A DNA stretch of 57,322 nt from Desulfuromonadales bacterium (GCA_029210745.1 JARGFI010000010.1:8717-66038), one strand, 5' to 3'; positions 16,256 to 25,701 are shown, counted from the first letter of the stretch. Program-made: numbers and translations. The notes: generated from the sequence alone by a model not told the origin.

Positions 16256-16287
16256 CTCCGTGATCTTCGTGCCCTCCGTGGTGAGAT
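16256..16287. repeat. CACCACGAAG-type repeat, right-half copy D
   Basis: CTCCGTGATCTTCGTGCCCT and then CCGTGGTGAGA match the right arm of the complete copies. No left arm precedes it, because cbiF coding sequence occupies that place. A truncated copy. Confidence 0.75.
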
Positions 16288-16304
16288 TTCTTTAAAAGGA
16301 AAAA

Positions 16305-17354
16305 ATGAAACTCGCGATCATCGCCATCACCGACGGCGGGGCCCGTCTGGCCCGTCGCCTCTCTTCCGGGTTAACTGACGCGGACATCTACCTCCCCGAA
16401 CGTTTCCGGGAAAATGACAGCAGCCGATATTTTGCCGAACCCGTGGCACACCTGCTGCCACGACTGTTTACCGAATATGCCGGGCTGATCTGCATCATGG
16501 CGACCGGGATCGTGGTGCGGGTGCTGGCGCCGCAGCTGCGCGGCAAGGCGCTCGATCCGGCGGTGGTGGTGTGCGATGAAAAGGGGCAGTTTGCGATCAG
16601 TCTTCTTTCCGGCCATCTGGGGGGTGCTAATGCGCTGGCGGAGGAGATCGCCGGGCTGCTGGACGGACAGGCGGTGATCACCACCGCGACCGACGTCAAC
16701 AACCTTCCCGCCTGGGACGAGATCGCCCGTCAGGCCGGGATGGTTGTCGAACCGTTGGATCAGATCCGGGAACTCAACGGGAGGTTGCTGCGCGGGGAAC
16801 CGATCGTCCTGGTCGATCCCCGGCGACGAATTGCCGAGCACTACCTTGATCTGCCGGAAATTACCTGGTGTGACACCTTTATGGCCGCCGATGCGTTTCC
16901 CGGCGTCGCCAGGGTTGTGGTTACTCACCGGCTGCTGCCACCCAAGGGACAGGAAAATATTCTGCTGCTGCGGCCGCGCGATCTGATCGTCGGCATCGGC
17001 TGCAATCGTCATACGACGAGCGAAGAGATCGCGGCGGTGGTCGACGAGGAGTTGCAGCGGGCGCAGTTATCGTTTGCCAGTGTCGCCGCTCTCGCCACTA
17101 TCGATGCCAAAGCCGATGAGACCGGGCTCCTCGACTTCGCCCGGCAGCGGCAATTGCGACTGGAATTTCATTCCGCCGCTGCCCTCAATGCGGTTGACGT
17201 ACCAACGGTCCCCTCTGACTATGTGCTTGCGGCGGTCGGTGCCAAAGGGGTGTGCGAACCTGCGGTGCTGCTGTCCGCCGGAACGGGGGGCCGGATCATT
17301 CTGCGTAAACGGAAGAATGGCAATGTGACGGTGGCGGTTGCCGAGAAACCCTGA
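16305..17354 (+). CDS. cbiG: Cobalt-precorrin-5A hydrolase CbiG
   Basis: A 349-residue protein. It has an N-terminal domain with ICIMATGIVVRVLAP and ISLLSGHLGGANALAE, a middle variable segment, and a C-terminal domain with VGIGCNRHTTSEEIAAVV and YVLAAVGAKGVCEPAVLL. All are CbiG landmarks. It opens the delta-lactone and releases C20 as acetaldehyde, the ring-contraction partner of CbiH. AAAAGGAAAAA precedes ATG 16305. Confidence 0.95.
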   Translation: MKLAIIAITDGGARLARRLSSGLTDADIYLPERFRENDSSRYFAEPVAHLLPRLFTEYAGLICIMATGIVVRVLAPQLRGKALDPAVVVCDEKGQFAISLLSGHLGGANALAEEIAGLLDGQAVITTATDVNNLPAWDEIARQAGMVVEPLDQIRELNGRLLRGEPIVLVDPRRRIAEHYLDLPEITWCDTFMAADAFPGVARVVVTHRLLPPKGQENILLLRPRDLIVGIGCNRHTTSEEIAAVVDEELQRAQLSFASVAALATIDAKADETGLLDFARQRQLRLEFHSAAALNAVDVPTVPSDYVLAAVGAKGVCEPAVLLSAGTGGRIILRKRKNGNVTVAVAEKP

Positions 17355-17363
17355 ATTCGATTG

Positions 17364-17463
17364 CACCACGAAGGCCACGGAGAGCACGAAGAAAACCACA
17401 TAACCATGCGTGCTTGTCTCCGTGCCCTTCGTGTTCTCCAGTGAACGAAGTGAACGGGTGGTG
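17364..17463. repeat. CACCACGAAG-type inverted repeat, copy E
   Basis: The left arm CACCACGAAGGCCACGGAGA starts at 17364. The right arm reads CTCCGTGCCCTTCGTGTTCT, then a degenerate stretch containing a small GTGAACGAAGTGAACG duplication, and closes with GGTGGTGA at 17463. It occupies most of the gap before the cbiH-cobQ gene. Confidence 0.8.
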
Positions 17464-17509
17464 AGAGATTTTAGAACCGCGCGTAGCAAAAGAAAGTCTT
17501 GCTATAAAT

Positions 17510-19822
17510 ATGAACGGAAAACTCTACGTCGTCGGGCTCGGTCCCGGCGATTTGCAACATATGACCCCGGTCTGCAACGCGGCGCTGGAAGAGGCTGCGG
17601 TGATCGTCGGCTACCAGACCTACCTTGACCTGATCGCGCCACTGCTGATCGGGAAAGAGGTCATCTCCTCGGGGATGATGAAGGAGGTTGACCGTTGTCG
17701 GCAGGCGCTGGCGATTGCCGCGTGCGGGAAGATTGTGGCGCTGGTGTCATCGGGGGATGCCGGGATTTACGGTATGGCCGGACTGGTGCTGGAATTGGTC
17801 AATGAACCCGGTGCCGCAGTAGATCACGTCGAGATTGAAATCATCCCTGGCGTTTCGGCGGTGCAGGCGGCGGCGTCCCGCTTGGGTGCACCGCTGATGC
17901 ACGATTTTGCGGTGATCTCCCTCTCCGACCTGCTCACCCCCTGGGCGTTGATCCGCCAACGGCTTGACGCCGTCGGCCGCGCCGATTTTGTCATTGCCCT
18001 CTACAATCCGCGCAGCAAATCCCGCGTCACCCAAATCGAAGAGGGGCGCGACATTCTGTTGCGGCATCGCTCCCCGGATACTCCGGTCGGGATCGTGCGC
18101 AATGCCTGTCGGGTTGGCGAGAGTGTCACCCTCAGCACCCTGGCGACCTTCACGGACGAAGAGATCGACATGTTTTCGCTGGTGATGATCGGGAACAGTG
18201 CGACTTTTGTCGATGCTGCCGGGCGGATGATTACCCCGCGCGGCTATGCGGCACGCTATCTGCGCACCGATATGGCCTCCGCCCCCCCCCTAAAATCGAC
18301 CCGGTCCCTTTTTGTTGGCGGCACCGGCAGCGATGTTGGCAAGAGCCTGGTGGTGGCGGGACTCTGCCGGTTGTTAAAGCGTCAAGGGAAGTCGGTCGCA
18401 CCGTTCAAGGCGCAGAACATGGCGCTCAACTCGGCGGTGACCCCGGAAGGGGGAGAGATCGGCCGGGCGCAGGCGTTGCAGGCGGCGGCCTGTGGACTCG
18501 CGCCGCATACCGACATGAACCCGGTGCTGCTGAAGCCAAACTCGGCGACCGGCTCGCAGGTCATCGTCCACGGCAAGCCGGTCGGCAACATGAGTGTCAC
18601 TGAGTATCATGCCTATAAGGATCAGGCCTTCGTCAAAGTGCGGGAGTCGTTCAAACGGTTGGCGACGCAGTACGACCTGGTAATCATGGAAGGGGCCGGG
18701 AGTATTGCCGAAATCAATCTCAAGGCGACCGACATCACCAATCTGCGCGCGGCGGCGATGGCCGATGCGCCGGTGCTGCTGGTTGCGGATATCGATCGCG
18801 GCGGGGTGTTCGCCGCCATTGTCGGCACGCTGGAACTCTTGAGTGTGGAGGAGCGAGCATCTGTTGCTGGAGTGATCATTAACAAGTTTCGCGGCGATCC
18901 CGCCCTGCTTGAATCGGGTCTACGGGAGATTGAAGATCGCACCGGCGTGCCGGTCCTCGGTGTCATTCAGTGGCTGAAGTTGCAGCTGCCGGAAGAGGAT
19001 TCTGTTGCGCTAACGCGCAAAGCAACGAGCTCCCCGGCGGCGCTGGTGCGGATCGGCGTGGTGCGGTTGCCGCACCTGTCCAACTACACCGATTTCGATC
19101 CCCTTGAGCAATCACCCGGCGTCGGCCTGAGTTATTTTGACGAGCCGCGCGCAATCGCGGCCCTCGATCTGATTATCCTCCCCGGCAGCAAAAGCACTCT
19201 GGCCGATTTGATCTGGTTGCAGGAGACCGGGCTGGCAACGGCCATCAGCGCCTATCACGCCGCCGGTGGGCGGGTCATCGGGATCTGCGCTGGCTATCAG
19301 ATGCTCGGCCGCAGCGTCGCCGATCCCGACGGCATGGAATCCACCCTCGGCAGCGTGGCAGGACTGGGGCTGCTTGACGTGACGACGACCCTCTTTCCCG
19401 ACAAACAGACCCACCTGGTGCGCGGCGAGTTGTTGCCCGGCGCCCGGCGCGCCGGACTGACCATGCGCGGCGAGGTCACCGGCTATGAAATCCACATGGG
19501 GGAAACCCTCCTGGCAGCGAGTGTCGCGCCGCTGCTGAAAATCAGCGAGCGGTCGCAGCAGCGCGTGGCCCTCGACGACGGCGCGGTCAGCGCTGACGGG
19601 CGGGTCTGGGGGAGTTATCTGCATGGACTCTTCGATAACGCCGAGCTGACCCGTGACCTGTTAACCCAGATCGCTGCCGACCTGAGCGTGATCCTCCCGG
19701 CGGGAGATGATGCCAACGGCACTTCGATTGATCGTGAGCTTGACCGCTGGGCCGACCATCTCGCGACACATCTCGATCTGCAAAAAATCTTTTCCCTGCT
19801 CGATTTGGAGCCAGAGAGATGA
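17510..19822 (+). CDS. Cobalt-precorrin-3 C17-methyltransferase / cobyric acid synthase fusion (CbiH-CobQ)
   Basis: A 770-residue two-enzyme protein. Residues 1-~245 are CbiH (VVGLGPGDLQHMTPVCNAAL, LVSSGDAGIYGMAG, IIPGVSAVQAAASRLGAP, FVIALYNPRSKSR), which methylates C17 and contracts the ring. Residues ~262-770 are CobQ/CbiP: the P-loop-like GTGSDVGKS, APFKAQNMALNS, then a glutaminase domain with Cys593 in GICAGYQMLG and His in SYLHGLFDN. It amidates the b, d, e and g side chains. The linker MASAPPL is coded across a run of nine C (18282-18290). With eight C the frame would meet TAA at once and give a free CbiH. The join could be real or a run-length artefact. Confidence 0.85.
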   Translation: MNGKLYVVGLGPGDLQHMTPVCNAALEEAAVIVGYQTYLDLIAPLLIGKEVISSGMMKEVDRCRQALAIAACGKIVALVSSGDAGIYGMAGLVLELVNEPGAAVDHVEIEIIPGVSAVQAAASRLGAPLMHDFAVISLSDLLTPWALIRQRLDAVGRADFVIALYNPRSKSRVTQIEEGRDILLRHRSPDTPVGIVRNACRVGESVTLSTLATFTDEEIDMFSLVMIGNSATFVDAAGRMITPRGYAARYLRTDMASAPPLKSTRSLFVGGTGSDVGKSLVVAGLCRLLKRQGKSVAPFKAQNMALNSAVTPEGGEIGRAQALQAAACGLAPHTDMNPVLLKPNSATGSQVIVHGKPVGNMSVTEYHAYKDQAFVKVRESFKRLATQYDLVIMEGAGSIAEINLKATDITNLRAAAMADAPVLLVADIDRGGVFAAIVGTLELLSVEERASVAGVIINKFRGDPALLESGLREIEDRTGVPVLGVIQWLKLQLPEEDSVALTRKATSSPAALVRIGVVRLPHLSNYTDFDPLEQSPGVGLSYFDEPRAIAALDLIILPGSKSTLADLIWLQETGLATAISAYHAAGGRVIGICAGYQMLGRSVADPDGMESTLGSVAGLGLLDVTTTLFPDKQTHLVRGELLPGARRAGLTMRGEVTGYEIHMGETLLAASVAPLLKISERSQQRVALDDGAVSADGRVWGSYLHGLFDNAELTRDLLTQIAADLSVILPAGDDANGTSIDRELDRWADHLATHLDLQKIFSLLDLEPER

Positions 19823-20751
19823 GCTGGTTGATCGCCACCGCCTTCGGGCTCGATCTGCTTTGTGGCGACCCGCGCAAAATGCCGCACCCGGTGGTCGGCA
19901 TCGGCAAATTGATCGCTTTCTTCGATAATAAGCTGAATACCGGTTCGGCTCCCGCTTTGGGCGGTGTCCAGCTGGTGACCGGAACATTGATCATCACCGG
20001 TCTGCTCGCCTGGCTTGGTTTGACCCTCCTTGGCTTGCTCTCAACCCTGCTCGGCTGGATAGCAGCGGCGTGGTTGGCGTATACGACGTTGGCATTGCGT
20101 GAACTGCATCGCCAGAGTCGCAAGGTGGTGGACTGTGTTGAGCGCGGTGATCTCGCGGCAGCGCGTACGGCTCTTTCTCACATCGTCGGGCGTGACACCG
20201 CGCAACTGAATGAGGAACAAATTCTCACGGCCTGTCTCGAAACCGTGGCGGAAAATGCCTCGGACGGCGTCATCGCCCCGCTCTTCTATCTCTTTCTCGG
20301 TGGCCCGGTGCTGGCGCTCCTTTATAAAGCGGTCAACACGATGGATTCGATGGTCGGTTACAAGAACGAAAAATATCTCGAATTCGGACGCTGTGCGGCG
20401 CGGCTCGACGATCTGGCCAACTGGCTTCCCGCGCGACTGACGGGAATGCTGATCGTCGTGGCAGCAGCGACTGCCGGTCTGAATGGCGGGGCAAGTTTCC
20501 GCTGTATGCTGCGTGATGCCGGCAAACACGCCAGTCCCAATGCCGGGTGGCCCGAAGCAGCGGCAGCGGGTGCCCTCGGGATTCAACTCGGGGGCGCAGC
20601 GAACTATTTTGGCAAGAAGGTCGACAAAGCCACCCTTGGCGACCCGGACCAACCGGTGACAGTGGCATCATATCGGGACATGGTCAAGCTGCTTTACCTG
20701 GCCGCGAGCTACGCGTTGGCAGGAGGAATGGTGGTGCAATGGCTGATCTGA
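19819..20751 (+). CDS. cbiB: Adenosylcobinamide-phosphate synthase CbiB
   Basis: A 310-residue membrane protein with about five hydrophobic segments. It starts LIATAFGLDLLCGDPRKMPHPVVGIGKLI, the CbiB hallmark, with ENASDGVIAPLFY and YKAVNTMDSMVGYKNEKY further on. It attaches aminopropanol (phosphate) to adenosylcobyric acid. ATG 19819 overlaps the end of the CbiH-CobQ gene. The stop lies beyond the cobD start, so the two overlap by 13 bases. Confidence 0.95.
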   Translation: MSWLIATAFGLDLLCGDPRKMPHPVVGIGKLIAFFDNKLNTGSAPALGGVQLVTGTLIITGLLAWLGLTLLGLLSTLLGWIAAAWLAYTTLALRELHRQSRKVVDCVERGDLAAARTALSHIVGRDTAQLNEEQILTACLETVAENASDGVIAPLFYLFLGGPVLALLYKAVNTMDSMVGYKNEKYLEFGRCAARLDDLANWLPARLTGMLIVVAAATAGLNGGASFRCMLRDAGKHASPNAGWPEAAAAGALGIQLGGAANYFGKKVDKATLGDPDQPVTVASYRDMVKLLYLAASYALAGGMVVQWLI

Positions 20752-21854
20752 TTATCCCCACCCACGGTGGCGAGGCGTTGCGGGTGGCGCGTGAATCGGG
20801 AATTCCGCTCGCGGACGTTCTCGATTTCTCCGCCAGCATCAATCCTCTCGGAATGCCTGAGGGCGTGCGACCAGCGGTGCTGGCCGCGCTCGACGAATGC
20901 ATTCATTATCCCGAGGCGCACGGGGCCTCGCTGATTGAGGCGCTGGCTGATTTTCATGCGATTGCGGCGCAGCGGCTGCTGGTCGGCAACGGCTCGACGG
21001 AGCTGATCTATCTGCTGCCGCGTGTCCTGCGCCCGCGCCGGGCGGCGCTCGTCACCCCGGCATTCAGTGAATATGCCAAAGCCTTGGCGCAGATCGACTG
21101 TCCGGTCGATCTGATCCCGCTCGCGGCTGACGATGACTTCCAGTTCGATCCGGAACGGATCGTGGCGGCGTTGGCGGAAAATGTTGACCTCGTGTGGCTG
21201 GCGAATCCCGGCAACCCGAGCGGAGCCTTGATCGCCGTCGATGCGATTTGCCACTTGCTGGAACTGCTACCGGAGGGCGTCCGGGTGGTGCTCGATGAAG
21301 CATTCATCGACTTTGCCCCGGATACCTCGTTTGTCGCTCAGGCCACCGAATATCCGCAACTGATGATGCTGCGTTCGATGACCAAATTTTATGCCATCCC
21401 CGGCTTGCGAGTCGGCTATCTCCTCGCCGCGCCAGAGCTGATCGCGACCCTGCATGACGCCCAGCCCCCCTGGAGTCTGTCGACTCCGGCGCTGGCGGCG
21501 GCGAAGGCCTGTTTGCGGGACGCTGATTATCGACAACGCACGCTGGCGATGATGCCGCAGTGGCGGGAGGCCCTGGCAAAAGAGCTGACGGCACTGGGCG
21601 CGACGGTCTATCCGGCCGCAGCCAACTATCTGCTGGTGCGGCTACCCACCGCAGCACCAGCCGCGTCCATCGTTGCCGCCCGCCTGCGCGACCAGGGGAT
21701 CCTGATCCGCAACTGCGGAAATTTTTATCCCCTCGATGAACGGATGGTGCGCGTGGCGGTGAAAACGCCGGAGGACAATGGACGACTGGTTAAGGCGTTG
21801 CGGAATCAGCTGGAGCGCAAGGCGGGGGAGCATAATGCAGCATTCGTGGATTGA
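20739..21854 (+). CDS. cobD: Threonine-phosphate decarboxylase CobD
   Basis: A 371-residue PLP-dependent aminotransferase-fold protein. It decarboxylates L-threonine O-3-phosphate to the (R)-1-amino-2-propanol phosphate used by CbiB. Visible marks are HGGEALRVA and DFSASINPLG at the N-terminus, ANPGNPSGALI, VVLDEAFIDF and the PLP lysine in SMTKFYAIPGLRVGY. The start is ATG 20739; AGGAGG at 20721-20726 is 12 bases away, and upstream frames would run through cbiB. It is homologous to HisC, but the neighbours favour CobD. Confidence 0.92.
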   Translation: MADLIIPTHGGEALRVARESGIPLADVLDFSASINPLGMPEGVRPAVLAALDECIHYPEAHGASLIEALADFHAIAAQRLLVGNGSTELIYLLPRVLRPRRAALVTPAFSEYAKALAQIDCPVDLIPLAADDDFQFDPERIVAALAENVDLVWLANPGNPSGALIAVDAICHLLELLPEGVRVVLDEAFIDFAPDTSFVAQATEYPQLMMLRSMTKFYAIPGLRVGYLLAAPELIATLHDAQPPWSLSTPALAAAKACLRDADYRQRTLAMMPQWREALAKELTALGATVYPAAANYLLVRLPTAAPAASIVAARLRDQGILIRNCGNFYPLDERMVRVAVKTPEDNGRLVKALRNQLERKAGEHNAAFVD

Positions 21855-21925
21855 CAACAGTTCGTTTCATCCGCCATCATGGCGAAGCAATATTCAACCA
21901 TCCGTACTGACCTGAATCGTGAGAA

Positions 21926-22876
21926 ATGCCTGTTGCAATGACATCTGCCCGTGACCCACATCCAACAACAGTTGGTCGCTTCGCACCCAGCCCCACCGGA
22001 CCCCTGCACTGGGGTTCGCTGGTGGCGGCGGTGGGGAGTTATTGTCTGGCGCGCAGCGGCGGCGGGCGCTGGCTGGTGCGGATCGACGACCTCGATACGC
22101 CGCGGGTGGTAGCGGGGGCGGCGGACGAGATTTTGCGGACGCTGGAACGACTCGGCATGGAGTGGGACGGAGAGATCGTCTGGCAAAGTCGGCGGACGGG
22201 GACGTATGCGGCGGCGGTGGAAGAGCTGCGTGCGCAGGGGATGGTGTTTGCTTGCGGCTGTTCACGCAAGGAAATCCTTGCCAGTGCGCCGCAAGCGAGT
22301 GAAGAAGGGCCGGTCTACCCAGGGACATGCCGCGCCGGGCTGCCGCCGGGGCATGTGGAGCGGGCGTTGCGTCTGCGGGTTACGAGCAGCCCGGTGGTCT
22401 TTGTCGACGGGGTGTTCGGGCGTTGCGTTCAGAATCTGGCTGCGGAAGTGGGTGATTTTGTGATGCGTCGCGCAGACGGAATTTTTTCCTATCAGCTCGC
22501 CTGCGTGGTCGACGATGCCGCCGCCGGGATCAATCAAGTGGTGCGTGGCGCTGATCTGCTCGGTTCAACGCCCCGCCAGATTTATCTGTACAGCTGTCTC
22601 GGCCTGACTGTCCCCGCCTATCTTCATCTGCCGCTGGCACTGGCAGTTAACGGTGAAAAACTCAGCAAACGACATGGAGATGTCGCCGATCTGGCGCTGC
22701 ACTCGGGAGGGGCGTTGATTCGCGATACCCTTCTTTTCCTTGGACAGGAACCGCCGCCGGAGCTAACCGGAGCGTCCGCTGCCGAAGTGCTGGCGTGGGG
22801 CTGCGCCAACTTTCAAATTTCTGCGATCCCTGCGCTGGCACGGGTGTGGGGAGTGCCGACGGAATCGGCATCATAA
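21926..22876 (+). CDS. gluQ: Glutamyl-Q tRNA(Asp) synthetase
   Basis: A 316-residue truncated glutamyl-tRNA synthetase paralogue that lacks an anticodon domain. It attaches glutamate to queuosine at position 34 of tRNA(Asp). The HIGH-type motif is PSPTGPLHWGSL, the KMSKS-type motif is KLSKRHGD, and a zinc site is seen in CGCSRKEI...YPGTCR. The start may be ATG 21926 or ATG 21938; residues before VGRFAPSPTG are not conserved. It stands 71 bases after cobD with no functional link to it. Confidence 0.93.
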   Translation: MPVAMTSARDPHPTTVGRFAPSPTGPLHWGSLVAAVGSYCLARSGGGRWLVRIDDLDTPRVVAGAADEILRTLERLGMEWDGEIVWQSRRTGTYAAAVEELRAQGMVFACGCSRKEILASAPQASEEGPVYPGTCRAGLPPGHVERALRLRVTSSPVVFVDGVFGRCVQNLAAEVGDFVMRRADGIFSYQLACVVDDAAAGINQVVRGADLLGSTPRQIYLYSCLGLTVPAYLHLPLALAVNGEKLSKRHGDVADLALHSGGALIRDTLLFLGQEPPPELTGASAAEVLAWGCANFQISAIPALARVWGVPTESAS

Positions 22877-22942
22877 CAGTTCCCCTTGGGCGGCTTTTCC
22901 GCTAGACTACAAGGAACCCGATTGAATAACAGGAGGATTGCC

Positions 22943-23749
22943 ATGCGTTGGATGTTGATTGCGCTGCTGAGTTCCGCTTTGCTGCTGAGCGGGTGTGCGG
23001 AAAAATTTTACAAAGTATCCAAGGATGAATACCGGGTGCGCGTCCAGACCCTCGGGGTGCTGCCGTTATTGATCGACACCGACTCGCTGAAGATTTATCC
23101 CGAAGCCGGGGAACTGGCGAAGGTGCTGATCAAAAACAATCTTGGCAAGGAAGCACGACTGGTCGAGATGTTGCGCGAGGTTAAAGGCTATTTTGATATC
23201 CGTGAAGTTGCCGGTGATCCGGCGGCGTTGTATCAGCGGCTGGTGACCGGAGGTGCGATGAACGACCGGGAGCCGTTCTTCCGCAGCTACCGGTTTGATC
23301 CGCTGGTGGTTCGCGAGCTGGCTGATCGCAACGGCGTCGATGGGCTGCTGGTCATCATTGTCAACGGGGTGACGCGCGGTGAAAAACGTTGGGATCGTAC
23401 CAACCTCAGCTATTTGCATGCCGATTTTGACATGCTGCTGGCGACTGCGGCGGTGGCGACGGTCAACGGTGACGTGCTCTGGGAGTTTCCCGGTTATGCC
23501 ACGGAGCCGTTTTTGCCATTGCAGTATCCCAACTTTGACAAAGCCTATTATAATCTGGCAACGCGGGTTGATATCGAGGATATCTCTGTCGACGGGATCG
23601 ATCGCCTGTTGACCGAACCGGATCGGGTCATTTTTGGTGGCACCAATTATTCACGGCGTTACCGGGAGCTGTTCGACCAATTAACCAGTGCATTAAAGCC
23701 GGGCGGTCAGTTGCAGAGTCTTCCGGTGGCCCCTGCTACGGCCCAATAG
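22943..23749 (+). CDS. Putative lipoprotein of unknown function
   Basis: A 268-residue exported protein. An N-terminal signal with the lipobox LLLSGC places the lipidated Cys at residue 16, so it should be anchored in the envelope. The rest is soluble, with repeated short hydrophobic strands (LGVLPLLID, GVDGLLVIIVNGVT) and a C-terminal Pro/Ala tail. No enzyme motif is recognised. AGGAGG at 22931-22936 fixes ATG 22943. It stands alone, closed by a clear terminator. Confidence 0.75.
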   Translation: MRWMLIALLSSALLLSGCAEKFYKVSKDEYRVRVQTLGVLPLLIDTDSLKIYPEAGELAKVLIKNNLGKEARLVEMLREVKGYFDIREVAGDPAALYQRLVTGGAMNDREPFFRSYRFDPLVVRELADRNGVDGLLVIIVNGVTRGEKRWDRTNLSYLHADFDMLLATAAVATVNGDVLWEFPGYATEPFLPLQYPNFDKAYYNLATRVDIEDISVDGIDRLLTEPDRVIFGGTNYSRRYRELFDQLTSALKPGGQLQSLPVAPATAQ

Positions 23750-23758
23750 ACGTTTTTC

Positions 23759-23801
23759 AAAAGCGGCATTCACACGCCCCCCCGGTGGATGCCGCTTTTT
23801 C
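23759..23801 (+). terminator. Rho-independent terminator after the lipoprotein gene
   Basis: Stem AAAAGCGGCAT...ATGCCGCTTTTT with a C-rich loop and a terminal T-run. The A-tract on the 5' side would also let it work on the opposite strand. Confidence 0.9.
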
Positions 23802-24142
23802 TGGTAAAAAGAAGAAAAAACGACAATAGCAGTTGACACAGCCTGTTAAAGCAGGTAGATAAAAGCTGGAGCTACAACATTTAAAGCCTACGTACGAGAC
23901 CCTTTCACCAAACCTGACAATCAATATCCGGAAGAGCGAGTGACAAATAGCAACGCGCGAACGTGCGTTAACCCCATAGTGAACGTCTAAACACCCGAAA
24001 TCAAATCACGCAGGAAAACTACCAAAGTTTGACAAATACATAAGTGAATTAGCGATGTTCGGCGGTGCCGGGCATATTGTCATGTCATTTTCGTGATGCC
24101 GTTTTGCGGTGCGCAAGATGCTGTGATGACCAAGGAGCAGGA
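23802..24142. other. Leader region upstream of rho
   Basis: 341 bases without a gene. A promoter candidate lies near its left end (23833-23861). A second TTGACA at 24029-24034 lacks a good -10. The long untranslated leader fits the known autoregulation of rho by attenuation, but I could not make out the termination sites. Confidence 0.5.
23833..23861 (+). promoter_or_regulatory. Candidate sigma-70 promoter for rho
   Basis: TTGACA at 23833-23838, a 17-base spacer, and TAGATA at 23856-23861. The -35 is perfect and the -10 is fair. It would give a leader of about 275 bases ahead of rho. Confidence 0.55.
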
Positions 24143-25387
24143 ATGAACCTGAAAGAACTGAAAGAGAAAAAAGCGACGGAACTGGCGGAACTGGCCATCA
24201 GCCTCAAGGTTGAGGGAACCTCGGGGATGCGCAAGCAGGATCTGATTTTTTCGATCCTCAACGCTTCTGCCAAGAACGGCGAAATTTCGGGGGAAGGAGT
24301 GCTGGAAATCCTCCCTGACGGTTTCGGCTTTTTACGCGCTCCCGATGCCAACTATCTCCCCGGTCCTGACGATATCTACGTCTCTCCGTCGCAGATTCGG
24401 CGTTTCAACCTGCGCACCGGCGATACGGTGTCCGGGCAAATTCGTCCGCCCAAAGAAGGAGAGCGTTACTTTGCCCTGCTCAAGGTGTCGGAGGTTAACT
24501 ACGAGGATCCGGCGGTGGCGCGACGCAAGACCCTGTTTGACAATCTGACGCCCCTTTATCCCGAAGAACGGATTATCCTCGAAACGACAGCCGACAATCT
24601 ATCCGCCCGGGTCATCGACCTGGCGACGCCGGTCGGCAAAGGGCAACGCGCGCTGATCGTTGCGCCACCACGCACCGGCAAGACGATGCTGATGCAGAAC
24701 ATGGCCAACTCGATTACCGCCAATCACCCGGAAATTTATCTGATCGTCCTGCTGATTGACGAACGCCCGGAAGAAGTCACCGACATGCAGCGTAACGTCA
24801 ACGGCGAAGTGATCTCCTCGACCTTTGACGAACCGGCTTCACGCCACGTCCAGGTGGCCGAGATGGTGATCGAAAAAGCGCGGCGACTGGTCGAGCACAA
24901 GCGCGATGTGGTGATTCTTCTCGATTCCATTACGCGTCTGGCGCGGGCGTATAATACGGTCGTCCCCCCCTCCGGCAAGATTCTTTCCGGCGGGGTCGAT
25001 TCCAATGCCTTGCACAAGCCCAAGCGCTTTTTCGGTGCCGCGCGTAATATCGAAGAGGGGGGCAGCCTGACGATTATCGCGACGGCACTGATCGATACCG
25101 GCAGCAAAATGGATGAAGTTATTTTTGAGGAATTCAAGGGCACCGGCAATATGGAATTGCAACTTGATCGGCGGCTGGTCGACAAGCGAACCTTCCCCGC
25201 GATCGACATCAATAAATCGGGCACCCGCCGTGAGGAACTCCTCCTCGACCAGACCTCCCTGCAACGGATCTGGTTGTTGCGTAAAATTCTTTCGTCGATG
25301 AACGCCGTTGACGGCATGGAGTTTCTGCTCGACAAACTCTCGGAAACCAAAAGCAATCAGGAGTTTTTTGACTCGATGAATCAATAG
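24143..25387 (+). CDS. rho: Transcription termination factor Rho
   Basis: A 414-residue hexameric RNA helicase. It has an N-terminal SAP-like segment ([18 protein letters not shown]), the RNA-binding cold-shock-like domain ([21 protein letters not shown]), Walker A APPRTGKT, and the Rho segments [21 protein letters not shown] and [11 protein letters not shown]. The start is ATG 24143 with AAGGAG at 24132-24137. An upstream frame extension exists but has no ribosome site. Close to the E. coli length of 419. Confidence 0.97.
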   Translation: MNLKELKEKKATELAELAISLKVEGTSGMRKQDLIFSILNASAKNGEISGEGVLEILPDGFGFLRAPDANYLPGPDDIYVSPSQIRRFNLRTGDTVSGQIRPPKEGERYFALLKVSEVNYEDPAVARRKTLFDNLTPLYPEERIILETTADNLSARVIDLATPVGKGQRALIVAPPRTGKTMLMQNMANSITANHPEIYLIVLLIDERPEEVTDMQRNVNGEVISSTFDEPASRHVQVAEMVIEKARRLVEHKRDVVILLDSITRLARAYNTVVPPSGKILSGGVDSNALHKPKRFFGAARNIEEGGSLTIIATALIDTGSKMDEVIFEEFKGTGNMELQLDRRLVDKRTFPAIDINKSGTRREELLLDQTSLQRIWLLRKILSSMNAVDGMEFLLDKLSETKSNQEFFDSMNQ

Positions 25388-25415
25388 CGTCGGAACAAGA
25401 AAAATCTTGCATAAA

Positions 25416-25440
25416 GCGGACATAAATGCTATTTGTCCGC
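25416..25440 (+). terminator. Hairpin between rho and rpmE
   Basis: GCGGACA at 25416-25422 pairs with TGTCCGC at 25434-25440. No T-run follows, so it may be a leader structure for L31 expression or a weak terminator for rho. Confidence 0.4.
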
Positions 25441-25497
25441 ACTTGACGATACCAACTGAAAGGTCTGTACCAAGCTAGACCGCAAGGAGCAATAATC

Positions 25498-25701
25498 ATG
25501 AAACCGGAAATTCATCCGAAATATGAGGAAATCACTGTCAAGTGTCACTGCGGTGAAACATTTGCCACGCGTTCGACCAAGAAGGACGGGATTACGACTG
25601 AAGTTTGTTCCGCCTGCCACCCGTTTTACACCGGCAAGCAAAAGTTGCTCGACACCGCTGGCCGGATCGAACGCTTCCGCAAGAAGTACGCAAAAAACTA
25701 G
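25498..25701 (+). CDS. rpmE: 50S ribosomal protein L31
   Basis: A 67-residue protein of the C+ (zinc-binding) type: CHCGETF and [13 protein letters not shown] supply the cysteines, followed by [13 protein letters not shown]. Its place directly after rho is common in Proteobacteria. AAGGAG precedes ATG 25498, and a strong terminator follows at 25711. Confidence 0.97.
   Translation: MKPEIHPKYEEITVKCHCGETFATRSTKKDGITTEVCSACHPFYTGKQKLLDTAGRIERFRKKYAKN

Noticed and set aside
20739-21854. Calling cobD the missing hisC
   Set aside because: It lies directly after cbiB in a cobamide operon and overlaps it; a dual role cannot be excluded but is not supported.
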